From contig JBBMRB010000016.1 of NCBI GenBank assembly GCA_038900335.1, positions 1 through 64,000 on the forward strand: 64,000 nt of DNA, given 5' to 3'. The stretch comes from Rs1 sp038900335. Lineage in GTDB: Bacteria; Pseudomonadota; Gammaproteobacteria; Pseudomonadales; Balneatricaceae. The notes beneath the pieces were generated by a model. It worked only from the letters and a program-made list of their open reading frames with translations. It had not been told where the DNA came from and searched no databases. Of the stretch, positions 33,857-43,561 are shown piece after piece (the first letter of the stretch is position 1; every line of letters begins with the position of its first letter). The position numbers were made by a program, and so were the translations under genes.

Positions 33857-34115
33857 TAATCACCACAAACGTCAAATCAAAGCCTGGTTATCAAAACATT
33901 GTATTGATGATATTTTGCTAAACAATATCAAAGTATTGATAGATAGGATAAACTTTTGGCTCAACATATTGACACAAATATGTGTCCTAGTTAGTTACTG
34001 TGTTTAAATAGATAGCGCTGTTTATTAGATTAGCACAATTAGAGCTAAGCCCTAAAAAATTTATGCACTGAGAACTTTACAAAATTAAATAGCACCTCAT
34101 TTCTTTGGGAAAACC

Positions 34116-35315
34116 ATGACCACGCCTGCAGTAAGTAATCGTAAGCCCCATTTAGTTTTATTGATCCTGCTTTCTGCGATAGGCCCTGTCGCACTCAATA
34201 TTTTCTTGCCATCCATGCCTAATTTGGCGGTCTCTTTAAATACCAGTCACGATGTGGCACAGCTTACTTTAACACTTTATTTAGTGGCGATTGCCTTTTC
34301 ACAATTAGTACTAGGGCCGCTGTCTGATAAATACGGTAGAAGGCCCGTTATTTTAGTGGGTATAGCAGTGTATGTGGTGGCCAGTATTGCCTGCGCCTTA
34401 GCGTTCACCATAGAGCAGTTAATTATTGGCCGCATACTGCAAGCCGCGGGAGGCTGCGCCGGAATAGTCATCACTCGCGCTATCGTCAGGGATTTGTATG
34501 ATCAGCAAAAAGCGACGAGCATTCTCGGTTATTTAACAATGGTGATGGCAATAGCACCAATGTTATCGCCAATTATAGGTGGCTATTTAGATCAGCTCTA
34601 TAGCTGGCGCGCTGGTTTTTATCTAGTGGGTGGGCTCGGTGTTATTTTACTCGCCTTTAGTTTTACTAAACTGCATGAAACGAACCTTGAGCTGGTCGAT
34701 GACATGCGTTTGTTTAATGTGTTTTCCAAATACAAAGTATTGATTATCAGACGCCAGTACCTAGGTTATGTGCTTGGTACTTCATTCGGCTCTGCGGTGT
34801 TCTTCGCCTTTATTGCCGGTGCACCTTTTTACGCCACTAAAGTGTTAGGCTTATTACCTAGCGAATACGGTATCTATTTTATTATGGTCTCGTGTGGTTA
34901 CATGCTGGGTAATTTTATTTCAGGGCGCTTTGCTACTAGAATAAGCGGGCGAGTGATGCTGATGTGTGGCTGCGCAATATTAATGCTGGGCGCTAGCGTG
35001 TTGTTATATTTTTATTTTGTTGGTTTTAGTCATCCGTTATATTTGTTCTTGCCTATGTCAGTTATTGCCTGCTCAAATGGTATTGCTATACCTAATGGCA
35101 TGTCCGGTGCCTTGAGTGTTGAGCCTAAATTAGCAGGCACAGCATCCGGTTTAGCTGGCTTTATACAAATTTTATTGGGTGCATTTGCTACTTTCTTAGT
35201 CGGCTTTTTTCATGATCAAAGTGCGCAGCCGATGGTCTTTGTCATGTTGTTTTGCGCTGTCTGTTCTGTCCTGTTCTTTTTATGTATGGTTAAGCATAAC
35301 AGCGATGAGCAATAA
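34116..35315 (+). CDS. MFS transporter, Bcr/CflA drug-resistance type
   Basis: A 399-residue protein with twelve predicted membrane helices. The motif GPLSDKYGRRPVIL between helices 2 and 3 and the motif C-like GGCAGIVITRAIVRDLY segment in helix 4-5 are characteristic of Bcr/CflA proton-driven efflux. It starts at an ATG behind TTGGGAAAA and is transcribed alone. The usual substrates (bicyclomycin, chloramphenicol, sulfonamides or cysteine) cannot be separated by sequence reading. Confidence 0.88.
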   Translation: MTTPAVSNRKPHLVLLILLSAIGPVALNIFLPSMPNLAVSLNTSHDVAQLTLTLYLVAIAFSQLVLGPLSDKYGRRPVILVGIAVYVVASIACALAFTIEQLIIGRILQAAGGCAGIVITRAIVRDLYDQQKATSILGYLTMVMAIAPMLSPIIGGYLDQLYSWRAGFYLVGGLGVILLAFSFTKLHETNLELVDDMRLFNVFSKYKVLIIRRQYLGYVLGTSFGSAVFFAFIAGAPFYATKVLGLLPSEYGIYFIMVSCGYMLGNFISGRFATRISGRVMLMCGCAILMLGASVLLYFYFVGFSHPLYLFLPMSVIACSNGIAIPNGMSGALSVEPKLAGTASGLAGFIQILLGAFATFLVGFFHDQSAQPMVFVMLFCAVCSVLFFLCMVKHNSDEQ

Positions 35316-35462
35316 CTAAGGCGTTAACAGCGATGTTAGCTTTTAAGAAGCTATCTTATATTTAGTAAAAGTAATGCTTATTTTCATGAAAAGTTAATCT
35401 CCATACGCTATCTTAAAGCTAGCGTCGTTATATTATTAGATTCTCGCTTGCTAAAAGGTCAT

Positions 35463-38400
35463 ATGCAAATGAAAAAAATATCAGCTTATTTTATGGTGTT
35501 CTCGCTCTTAGTGGGCTTTGGTTTATTAATGCCACACCAAGGCATACAAGCTGCTACACAGCAGAGCCAGCGCGCTAAGGTGCTCGACATTAGTGTGCAA
35601 AGTGTCAATGGCCGTATTAGCGCTGCCATTACGTTCTCTGACCCTGTGCAGGGCGATGTTAATTTGGATCAATGGCTGAGTATTGAAAGAGATACAGGCG
35701 AGAAAATAACCGGTGCTTGGGTATTAGATGATAAAGCTAAGATGCTCTATTTTACGAATATCGAGCCAGAGCATAGCTACCGAGTGAGGGTAGAGAAAGG
35801 CTTACCCTTTGCCAACAAACAAGTATTAATGCAAGGCAAGCGAGCTAATTTAGATATCGATCCTATCAGCCCGATGTTAGGTTTTGCAGGCAATGGCAAC
35901 CTATTAGCTGATTCCCTGACTGATGGCTTGCCCGTTATATCGGTCAATATTAATCAGGTAGATGTTGATTTTTATCGTATACCGCAAGATATTCTGTCAT
36001 CGTTTTTAACGCGCAATAACAGACAGGGACAGCAAGATTTTTGGCAGGTAGAGTCTTACATCGACCAACTTGAGTTAGTGTATACAGGGCGCTTTGATTT
36101 AAATTTAGCAAACAACCAAACCGCTACTAGCTATTTACCGGTAAAAGACATCGCGCCATTACAGCAGCAAGGTGTCTATCTTGCTATTATGCGAAAATCA
36201 GGGTCATATCAATACTCACATCCCTCTACTTGGTTTGCTGTCAGTGATTTAGGTATTCACTTAAGAGTGTATCCTGAGCAAGCTGATGTCAGTATTAATA
36301 GTTTGGCAACTGCTCTACCGATGGCAGGTGTTAAGCTTGAATTACTGGACGATAACGGCAAAGTAATTGATCAAATGATCAGCGATAGACAAGGCGCTGC
36401 CAGTTTCAGTAAAAGCAGTATCGATAAAGCCAGTTTATTATTAGCCAGCAAAGATAAGCACACCTCAGTAGTGAGGTTATTTGGAGCGACTTTAGATTTA
36501 TCAGAATTTCCTATCTCAGGGCCTGAAAATAAAGCGCAGCGCCTGTTCTTCTATTCACCCAGGGATTTATATCGACCCGGTGAGAGCGTTACCGTTAGCG
36601 CGTTATTGCGAAATTACGATGGCAAGCTGATGCCTGAGCAAGTCATTACTTTTAAATTGAAACAACCTGATGGCCGGGTCGCAAGTGAGCAGCGCCTGCG
36701 AGCGAATGAGTTAGGCTATTATGCCAGTCAATGGCAATTGCCAACAGATGCACCAACGGGGCAGTGGTTAGTCAGTGCTTATATCGCAGGCAAGAAACAC
36801 ACCAGCTATGAGTTACAAGTAGAAGACTTTTTGCCAGAGCGTATGGAACTTGAGCTGCTAGCGCCTGAGTTTAGTGCTCTCACTGATGCTTTATCAGTAG
36901 AGGTTAATGGCCAATACCTTTATGGCGCACCGGCGGCTGATAATATATTGCAAACGCAGTTAGTCACCAATACTGCGGCGCACCCGTTTAAAAACTTTAA
37001 AGATTACTATTTTGCCAAGCCGCAAATAACCGAGTTTAATCGCAGAACGACACTAGAAGATCAAAATTTAAATGATCGTGGCGAGCTGGAAATAACGGCT
37101 GAAAATTTTTGGCAGTCAGCGAAAACGCCGATGCAGTTAAAAGTCTATGCTAGCCTGTTAGATAGTGGTGGGCGCCCAGTGAGCCGCGCTGTTAGCAATT
37201 ATGCACTGCCTGCAGATCAACTAGTGGGCATCAGACCTTTGTTTGCCGACGATAGCGCCCCCTATGACAGCAATGCGAACTTTGAAATCATATTGACTGA
37301 TGGCGAGCGCAAGTTGGCAGCCCAAAACTTGTCGGTAAAACTAGTGCGTGAACAGCGCAACTACCATTGGTTTTATAATAGCTCCTCAGGTTGGATGTCA
37401 GATTATACTGAGCGCCACTACAGCGTATCTGAACAACAAGTGGCTGTTAAGGCCGATGGCTTTGCGAGTGTATCACTACCTGTTGAGTGGGGACACTACC
37501 GTTTAGAGGTGACTAATGCTGATAATCAGCTAGTCACAGGCTATAAGTTTAGAGCAGGTTGGAGCGCTGATGAAACTGTGATGTCAGGTAGACCTGATCG
37601 TATCGGTCTAGCGTTAGATAAACAGAATTATCAAGTTAATGACACCGTTAACGTCGCAATAAAAGCGCCGGCTGCAGGTAAAGGCTACTTACTAGTAGAG
37701 TCTGCAACAGCATTGTATCGCCAGCCTATCGATATCCCGGCGCAGGGCGCTAATGTCTCGTTCGTTGTCCAAGATAACTGGGATTCACATGATTTATACG
37801 TCTCTGTATTATTGATACAACCAGGTAATGATAGAGCGGAAAAACTACCGCGAAGAATGATGGGCATAGCACCACTGCCTCTGAATCGAGAGTCCAGAAA
37901 GTTAAATATTAGTTTAGATGCACCACAAAAAATAAGGCCCAATAGCCAGTTGCGAATTCCTGTCAACATTACAGTGGGTGAGCAAGAGCAGCCAATTGCC
38001 GCGAATAGCTCAGTGCAAGTGACGTTGGCTGCGGTTGATGTCGGTGTGTTAAATATCTCTCGCTTTGCAACGCCCGATCCGTTTGCAGGCTTCTTTCAAC
38101 AGCGTGCTTATAGTGTGTTATCGCGCGATAGCTATAGCGATTTAATTGATGCCCAAGATGGCGTGATGGCGAGCCTAAAATTTGGTGGCGATAGCGATAC
38201 CGGCCAAGGTGGGGAGATGGACTCTGATGTGCAGATAGTATCACTGTTCTCAGCAGTGGTTGATGTCGATAGTGCTGGCAATGCAGAAGTAGTGTTAGAT
38301 ATCCCAGATTTTAATGGCCGTATTCGCTTAATGGCCACGGCCTTCTCGGCGGATAGCTTTGGCGCGCAAGATGCAGAAGTTGAAGTTGCCGATCCTATTG

Positions 38401-40352
38401 TGGCGCAGCTAACAAAAGCCAGGTTCTTAAGAGCGGGTGATAAATCGCAACTAGCGTTAGATTTAAATAACTTATCAGGTGCGCCACAGCAAGTTGAATT
38501 GGCAATGACTCTGGCTAGTGGCTTGAGCTTTGATGAGCAAAAAGGTGATGCTAAAAACAGCGCGCAACAGCGTAAAATGACAATTGATTTAGCAAAAGGT
38601 CAAAGAAAAACGATGCACTTGCCAATCACAGCTGGTGGCGATTATCAATCAGTTGCGATTGATCTCGCGTTGAGCAATATCAAAATCGACTCAGCTAAAG
38701 AAGGCGGCTCTGCTAGCGAAACGATCACTATTGCCAGGCATTGGCAGCTCACGATTAAACCGGCATGGGCGATTACTAACAAACAATGGCAGGCAGTATT
38801 GCCGGCAAAAGAGCAATTCAAGCTAGATAAAAAAGCGCTGTCTACATTATTAACGCAAAACATGAGCGGCCAGCTTAATGTCGCCAGCCATCCGCCTTTA
38901 GATATCGCTAATCATTTAACGCAACTTGAGGCTTATCCTTATGGTTGTTTAGAGCAAACGACCAGCGGTGTTTTTCCACAGCTTTATATTAACGATGAGC
39001 TGTTAGCAACGCTGGGATTGCAAGGCTCTGATGCTGAGCAGCGACGCAAAGCGGTTAACCTCGCTATTCAGCGATTACAAGGTATGCAGCGCAGCGATGG
39101 CAGTTTTGGGTTATGGTCTGATCAAAGCCCAGAAGAGCACTGGTTGGGAGTCTATGTGCTGGATTTCTTGCTAAGAGCGAAAGAAGCAGGTTACCAAGTG
39201 CCAGAGGATAACTTGGCGAAGACCTTACAGCGTGTCGCTATTTACCTGCGTAATCCGAATAAAATTAGCAGCTATTATGAGAGCGTCAATGACGTGACCA
39301 AGTTTGCGGTGCGCGCTTATGCAGGGCAAGTGCTCGCGCGTTATAACCAAGCGCCGTTATCGGTATTGCGCCGATTATACGATAACCATTCATCACAAGA
39401 CTCACCCATGGCTTTATTACAGCTAGGTATCGCATTAAGTAGCGCAGGTGATTCACAGCGATCAGCTAAAGCACTCAATAAAGCGCTAGCAGCAATAAAT
39501 GATTTTGGTAAAGCTGATATTTATTACTCATCGCCAGTGCGTGATTTAGCCCTATCAGCATTTTGGCTAATAGAGCAAAAAATAGAGATTAAGCGCTGGC
39601 AGCCTTTGTTGTTCAGTTTGACTAAAGAGTTAACACAGCGTCAATGGTTGAGCACACAGGAGCGCAATGCCTTGTTCTTGTTGGGTAAAGAGCTGCAAAA
39701 AAGCACTGGCGATAATATGCACTTAGCATGGTCTATTAACAAACAAGGTTTTGATGAGCAGCTTAAACGCCTACAATTGTCATTGAGCAGCGAAGACTTA
39801 TTGCAAGATATTACGCTTACTAACAAAGGTAGTGACGCGGTTTATATGAACTTGCGAGCATCAGGTTATGAGCGTAAAGCCCCTAAAGCCCTAGATAATG
39901 GTTTAAGTGTAAAGCGTCAATACTATCAATTAAATGGTGACGCTTTTAACGGTACCGAAATTGTCAGTGGTGAAAAACTGATAGTCGGCTTAACCGTAGA
40001 GGCCAGCTCACATCTGCGCCACGCTTTACTGGTTGATCTGTTGCCCGCTGGTTTAGAAATTGAAAATCAAAACTTGGCTGATGCTTATGATCAAAGTGAT
40101 TTACAAGTCGGTGGACGATCTATTTCCGATTTAATGTACAACTTGAATATAGCGACTCAGGAGTATCGTGATGATCGCTTTGTGATGGCGATTGACTTAC
40201 CTGATAGCTATCAAGTAGAAGTGTTCTACCTAGTGCGTGCGGTCTCTCCAGGCATATTTGCGATACCTCCGACCTTTGCTGAAGATATGTATCGCCCGCA
40301 AATACGCCACCAAGGTAAAGATGCGGGTACACTGACAATATTACCTAGATAA
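35463..40352 (+). CDS. Bacterial alpha-2-macroglobulin (YfhM-like) with thioester
   Basis: A 1629-residue periplasmic protease trap. After a signal peptide (MKKISAYF, hydrophobic core, small residues near GIQAA) come tandem macroglobulin domains, a likely bait region around the glycine/aspartate-rich GGDSDTGQGGEMDSD (near residue 910), then the complement-like helical domain with the thioester motif CLEQ at C1162. Proteases that cut the bait are trapped covalently. Unlike E. coli YfhM, I see no lipobox cysteine at the cleavage site, so it may be soluble in the periplasm. Start may be ATG 35463 or 35469 behind AAAGGT. pbpC follows after 52 bases, the usual pairing. Confidence 0.92.
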   Translation: MQMKKISAYFMVFSLLVGFGLLMPHQGIQAATQQSQRAKVLDISVQSVNGRISAAITFSDPVQGDVNLDQWLSIERDTGEKITGAWVLDDKAKMLYFTNIEPEHSYRVRVEKGLPFANKQVLMQGKRANLDIDPISPMLGFAGNGNLLADSLTDGLPVISVNINQVDVDFYRIPQDILSSFLTRNNRQGQQDFWQVESYIDQLELVYTGRFDLNLANNQTATSYLPVKDIAPLQQQGVYLAIMRKSGSYQYSHPSTWFAVSDLGIHLRVYPEQADVSINSLATALPMAGVKLELLDDNGKVIDQMISDRQGAASFSKSSIDKASLLLASKDKHTSVVRLFGATLDLSEFPISGPENKAQRLFFYSPRDLYRPGESVTVSALLRNYDGKLMPEQVITFKLKQPDGRVASEQRLRANELGYYASQWQLPTDAPTGQWLVSAYIAGKKHTSYELQVEDFLPERMELELLAPEFSALTDALSVEVNGQYLYGAPAADNILQTQLVTNTAAHPFKNFKDYYFAKPQITEFNRRTTLEDQNLNDRGELEITAENFWQSAKTPMQLKVYASLLDSGGRPVSRAVSNYALPADQLVGIRPLFADDSAPYDSNANFEIILTDGERKLAAQNLSVKLVREQRNYHWFYNSSSGWMSDYTERHYSVSEQQVAVKADGFASVSLPVEWGHYRLEVTNADNQLVTGYKFRAGWSADETVMSGRPDRIGLALDKQNYQVNDTVNVAIKAPAAGKGYLLVESATALYRQPIDIPAQGANVSFVVQDNWDSHDLYVSVLLIQPGNDRAEKLPRRMMGIAPLPLNRESRKLNISLDAPQKIRPNSQLRIPVNITVGEQEQPIAANSSVQVTLAAVDVGVLNISRFATPDPFAGFFQQRAYSVLSRDSYSDLIDAQDGVMASLKFGGDSDTGQGGEMDSDVQIVSLFSAVVDVDSAGNAEVVLDIPDFNGRIRLMATAFSADSFGAQDAEVEVADPIVAQLTKARFLRAGDKSQLALDLNNLSGAPQQVELAMTLASGLSFDEQKGDAKNSAQQRKMTIDLAKGQRKTMHLPITAGGDYQSVAIDLALSNIKIDSAKEGGSASETITIARHWQLTIKPAWAITNKQWQAVLPAKEQFKLDKKALSTLLTQNMSGQLNVASHPPLDIANHLTQLEAYPYGCLEQTTSGVFPQLYINDELLATLGLQGSDAEQRRKAVNLAIQRLQGMQRSDGSFGLWSDQSPEEHWLGVYVLDFLLRAKEAGYQVPEDNLAKTLQRVAIYLRNPNKISSYYESVNDVTKFAVRAYAGQVLARYNQAPLSVLRRLYDNHSSQDSPMALLQLGIALSSAGDSQRSAKALNKALAAINDFGKADIYYSSPVRDLALSAFWLIEQKIEIKRWQPLLFSLTKELTQRQWLSTQERNALFLLGKELQKSTGDNMHLAWSINKQGFDEQLKRLQLSLSSEDLLQDITLTNKGSDAVYMNLRASGYERKAPKALDNGLSVKRQYYQLNGDAFNGTEIVSGEKLIVGLTVEASSHLRHALLVDLLPAGLEIENQNLADAYDQSDLQVGGRSISDLMYNLNIATQEYRDDRFVMAIDLPDSYQVEVFYLVRAVSPGIFAIPPTFAEDMYRPQIRHQGKDAGTLTILPR

Positions 40353-40404
40353 ACTGTCTAGCTAATAGGTTGGTCACAATTATGCAACGAAGTGCTAGCT
40401 AGTC

Positions 40405-42699
40405 ATGTTTAAGGTCTTACGCTTACTAGCACTTTGGGGCACGCTCTTATTATTCATCATGTTCACTGGGCTGTGGCTGCTTGATAAATACTACCCGATG
40501 GTGCAACAGCAATCGTTTAGCACTGTGGTATTAGCAGATGATGGCGCTGTGCTGCGTGCTTTTAGCAATGAGCAACAGCAATGGCGCTACCCTGTTGACA
40601 ATAAAGACGTCCCTGAAAACTACCTGACACTGTTATTGAACTACGAAGATCGTTGGTTTTACCAGCATATCGGCATCAATCCCTTTTCTATTATGCGCGC
40701 CGCTTGGCAAAATGTTAGCGAGCAGCGTATTGTCTCCGGCGGCTCAACACTAACGATGCAAGTTGCCAGATTACTCGATCCACACGAGCGGAGTTTGAGC
40801 GGTAAACTGCAGCAAGTGTTAAGGGCTTTGCAATTAGAGTGGCACTTAACAAAAACAGAGATATTAAATTTATATTTAAATCTAGCGCCCTTTGGCGGCA
40901 CTTTAATAGGTGTGCAAGCGGCGAGTCTGAGTTATTTCGATAAACCTTTGAGTGAGTTGAGTGATGCCGAGGCGGCGCTGTTAGCTGTATTGCCGCAAGC
41001 CCCCAGTCGCTGGCGGCCAGATAGACACCCAAAGCTCGCTAAAGCGGCACGCGATAAGGTATTAAAACGGATGCTGGCGCTCGATGTATGGTCGCAGGCA
41101 AGAGTGGAAGATGCCTTAAAAGAGCCTATCTTTTCTTTTGAAAAACAGACTCCAATGCACGCACCGCTGCTAGCGAGACGCTTGCGCAACGCATGTCAGG
41201 ACTGTGAAAAAATAGCGACCTTTATCGATATCGGTATGCAGCGACAGTTATCAAGTTTAGTAAAAGATTATGCCTACACTATGCCCGCAGGTGTATCGAT
41301 CGCACTAATGGTGATGGAGAATGACACAGGCAAGGTGAAAAGTTACATAGGCTCCGCTGATTTTTTGAATAACCAGCGCTTTGGCCATGTCGATATGATA
41401 CAGGCCGTGCGCTCACCGGGCTCTACCCTCAAACCATTTTTATATGCCATGGCAATTGACCGGGGTATCGTGCACTCACAATCGTTACTGCAAGATACAC
41501 CCAGATATAAACAGGCTTATCAGCCGCTCAATTTTAGTGGCGGTTTTAATGGTCCGATCAGTGTAACTCAAGCATTGCAGCGCTCATTAAACATTCCCGC
41601 GGTGCAGGTGCTAGAGGCGCTAGAACCCGCTTATTTTGCCGCTAAGCTAGAATCCGCAGGGCTCGCACTTGAAGGCCCAGGTGCAAAGAAACCCAATATT
41701 TCGATGATACTGGGCGGTGTCGGCACGCGATTAGAGTCATTAGTCGGTGTTTACTCAGCACTGGCTCGTTCAGGTATCACCATTAAGCCCAGGCTTACTA
41801 AAGATGACCCAGTGATTGAACGCTACCTATTATCAGAAGGAGCCGCTTGGATAGGTTGGCGGATGTTGGCTATTAACCCCAGTAAAAATAGCCGTCATCA
41901 TCGTATTAGTGATTATTGGCCGCTGGCTTGGAAAACCGGTACCAGCTATGGTTATCGCGAAGCTTGGGCGATGGGAGTGACCAAAAAGTGGAGCATTGGC
42001 GTCTGGGTTGGGCGCCCTGATGCTAGCTCATCCGCTGTTATCACAGGTCGCACCAGTGCGGCGCCACTACTATTTAAAGTCTTTAAGGCGATCTCGAAAG
42101 ATGACGGCATTGCCCGCCCAGGTAGTGTGAGCGAGCAAACAATATGCTGGCCGTTAGGCAATAGACTGGTTGCAGGCGTGGATCTGCTTGCGCAAAATTG
42201 CCAACAAAAACAGCAGGCATGGTTATTAAATGATACCGCGCCGCGGACTTTGTCACAGCAGCCGTTACTGAAAAAAGTATGGTATAACTCATTGGGCCAA
42301 AGAGCAGAGCCTAGTTGCGATAGCAGTGCGTTAACTGAGAAAGAGCTCGCGCTCTGGCCCATCGCGCTAGAACCTTGGGTGCAGGCAAAGCAGCGCAGAA
42401 ACTGGTTGCTGGCTAATGTTAGCGAGCAGTGTCAGCAGTTAAATACCATAGATCAGCCGATAGATATTACATCGGTTGCCGATGATAGCTTTTATCAGTT
42501 TGATCCTCGCAGCTTGAGCTTGCAATTGCATGCTCAAGGGGGGCAAGGTGAGCGATATTGGTATTTGAACGGCAGATATTTAGCGAAAAGCACGGTGCAA
42601 AACGCCACTAATTTTAGTATTAATAAGCGAGGGCGCTATCAATTATCGGTAGTGGATGAGCAAGGTAATACGGATTTAGTGACTTTTGAGGTTCAGTGA
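40405..42699 (+). CDS. pbpC: Penicillin-binding protein 1C
   Basis: A 764-residue bifunctional class A PBP. One N-terminal membrane anchor (about 5-27) is followed by a glycosyltransferase domain with E81 in EDRWFYQH and GGSTLTMQVARLL. The transpeptidase domain follows with S340 in SPGSTLKPF, SLN in RSLNIPAVQ and K510 in KTGTS. The C-terminal 120 residues form the BiPBP_C domain found in PbpC. It is paired with the macroglobulin gene; the known rationale is that PbpC repairs the wall after a breach while the macroglobulin blocks incoming proteases. Length and domain order match the family. Confidence 0.95.
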   Translation: MFKVLRLLALWGTLLLFIMFTGLWLLDKYYPMVQQQSFSTVVLADDGAVLRAFSNEQQQWRYPVDNKDVPENYLTLLLNYEDRWFYQHIGINPFSIMRAAWQNVSEQRIVSGGSTLTMQVARLLDPHERSLSGKLQQVLRALQLEWHLTKTEILNLYLNLAPFGGTLIGVQAASLSYFDKPLSELSDAEAALLAVLPQAPSRWRPDRHPKLAKAARDKVLKRMLALDVWSQARVEDALKEPIFSFEKQTPMHAPLLARRLRNACQDCEKIATFIDIGMQRQLSSLVKDYAYTMPAGVSIALMVMENDTGKVKSYIGSADFLNNQRFGHVDMIQAVRSPGSTLKPFLYAMAIDRGIVHSQSLLQDTPRYKQAYQPLNFSGGFNGPISVTQALQRSLNIPAVQVLEALEPAYFAAKLESAGLALEGPGAKKPNISMILGGVGTRLESLVGVYSALARSGITIKPRLTKDDPVIERYLLSEGAAWIGWRMLAINPSKNSRHHRISDYWPLAWKTGTSYGYREAWAMGVTKKWSIGVWVGRPDASSSAVITGRTSAAPLLFKVFKAISKDDGIARPGSVSEQTICWPLGNRLVAGVDLLAQNCQQKQQAWLLNDTAPRTLSQQPLLKKVWYNSLGQRAEPSCDSSALTEKELALWPIALEPWVQAKQRRNWLLANVSEQCQQLNTIDQPIDITSVADDSFYQFDPRSLSLQLHAQGGQGERYWYLNGRYLAKSTVQNATNFSINKRGRYQLSVVDEQGNTDLVTFEVQ

Positions 42700-42839
42700 A
42701 CTTTGAGGATAGCGAGAGTGCAGCCGCACTATTTATTATCAGCTCTGTGATTTTGTACGCTCTGATTATATAGAGCAGTGAATAACTGCAGATAATCTTT
42801 ATAATAGATCTCTTGTTAGATTTCGAATTTAGGATAGCT

Positions 42840-43493
42840 ATGCTAAAAAAAGAACGTGCCGCTTATATTGATGAGCGCCTACAACAGCTTTATCCCAATC
42901 CTCCTATACCGCTAGATCACAAAGATCCGTATACGCTGTTGGTCGCGGTGTTGTTGTCTGCACAGTGCACAGATGCGCGGGTCAATACCGTGACTCCGGC
43001 GCTATTTGAGTTGGCCGATAATCCGTTTGATATGCAGCATATTGCAGTAGAGGAGATAAAGGCAGTGATTAGGCCGTGTGGTTTATCTCCGCAAAAATCA
43101 TCGGCGATTAGTGTGCTCTCTAAAATGCTGGTTGAGAATCATCAAGGGCTGGTGCCTGATAATTTTGATGACTTGGAAAAACTGCCAGGTGTCGGTCATA
43201 AAACTGCATCGGTAGTAATGAGCCAAGCGTTTGATCACCCTGCATTTGCTGTCGATACTCATATTCATCGCCTAGCGCAGCGCTGGGGGTTAACGAAAGG
43301 CAAAAACGTTCAGCAAACTGAGGCTGATCTTAAAAAACTGTTCCCTAGAGAGCGTTGGGTAGATATTCATTTACAGATTATTTACTACGCTAGAGAGCAC
43401 TGTCAGGCGCGCAGTTGCTTTGGTTTGGAGTGTGAAATTTGTCGCACTTGTTATCCAAACAGAAAAAACCAAAAGATAGTATTGAAACCGTAA
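42840..43493 (+). CDS. nth: Endonuclease III (DNA glycosylase/AP lyase), variant cysteine cluster
   Basis: A 217-residue base-excision repair enzyme removing oxidised pyrimidines. The helix-hairpin-helix is LPGVGHKTASVV (about residues 113-124), with the catalytic lysine in GHKTA and the catalytic aspartate in FAVDTHIHRL. The C-terminal cysteines read HCQARSCFGLECEICRTC, so five cysteines occur with spacings 4, 4, 2 and 2, unlike the canonical C-x6-C-x2-C-x5-C. A cluster may still form. Start at ATG 42840 has AGGA six bases upstream. The in-frame TTG 27 bases earlier is rejected. Confidence 0.9.
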   Translation: MLKKERAAYIDERLQQLYPNPPIPLDHKDPYTLLVAVLLSAQCTDARVNTVTPALFELADNPFDMQHIAVEEIKAVIRPCGLSPQKSSAISVLSKMLVENHQGLVPDNFDDLEKLPGVGHKTASVVMSQAFDHPAFAVDTHIHRLAQRWGLTKGKNVQQTEADLKKLFPRERWVDIHLQIIYYAREHCQARSCFGLECEICRTCYPNRKNQKIVLKP

Positions 43494-43561
43494 AGTGATG
43501 ACCGCTGCTGACTAGTGACATAGTTAGCGGCGATACCTTACAGCGACTTAGTTGACGTTAA

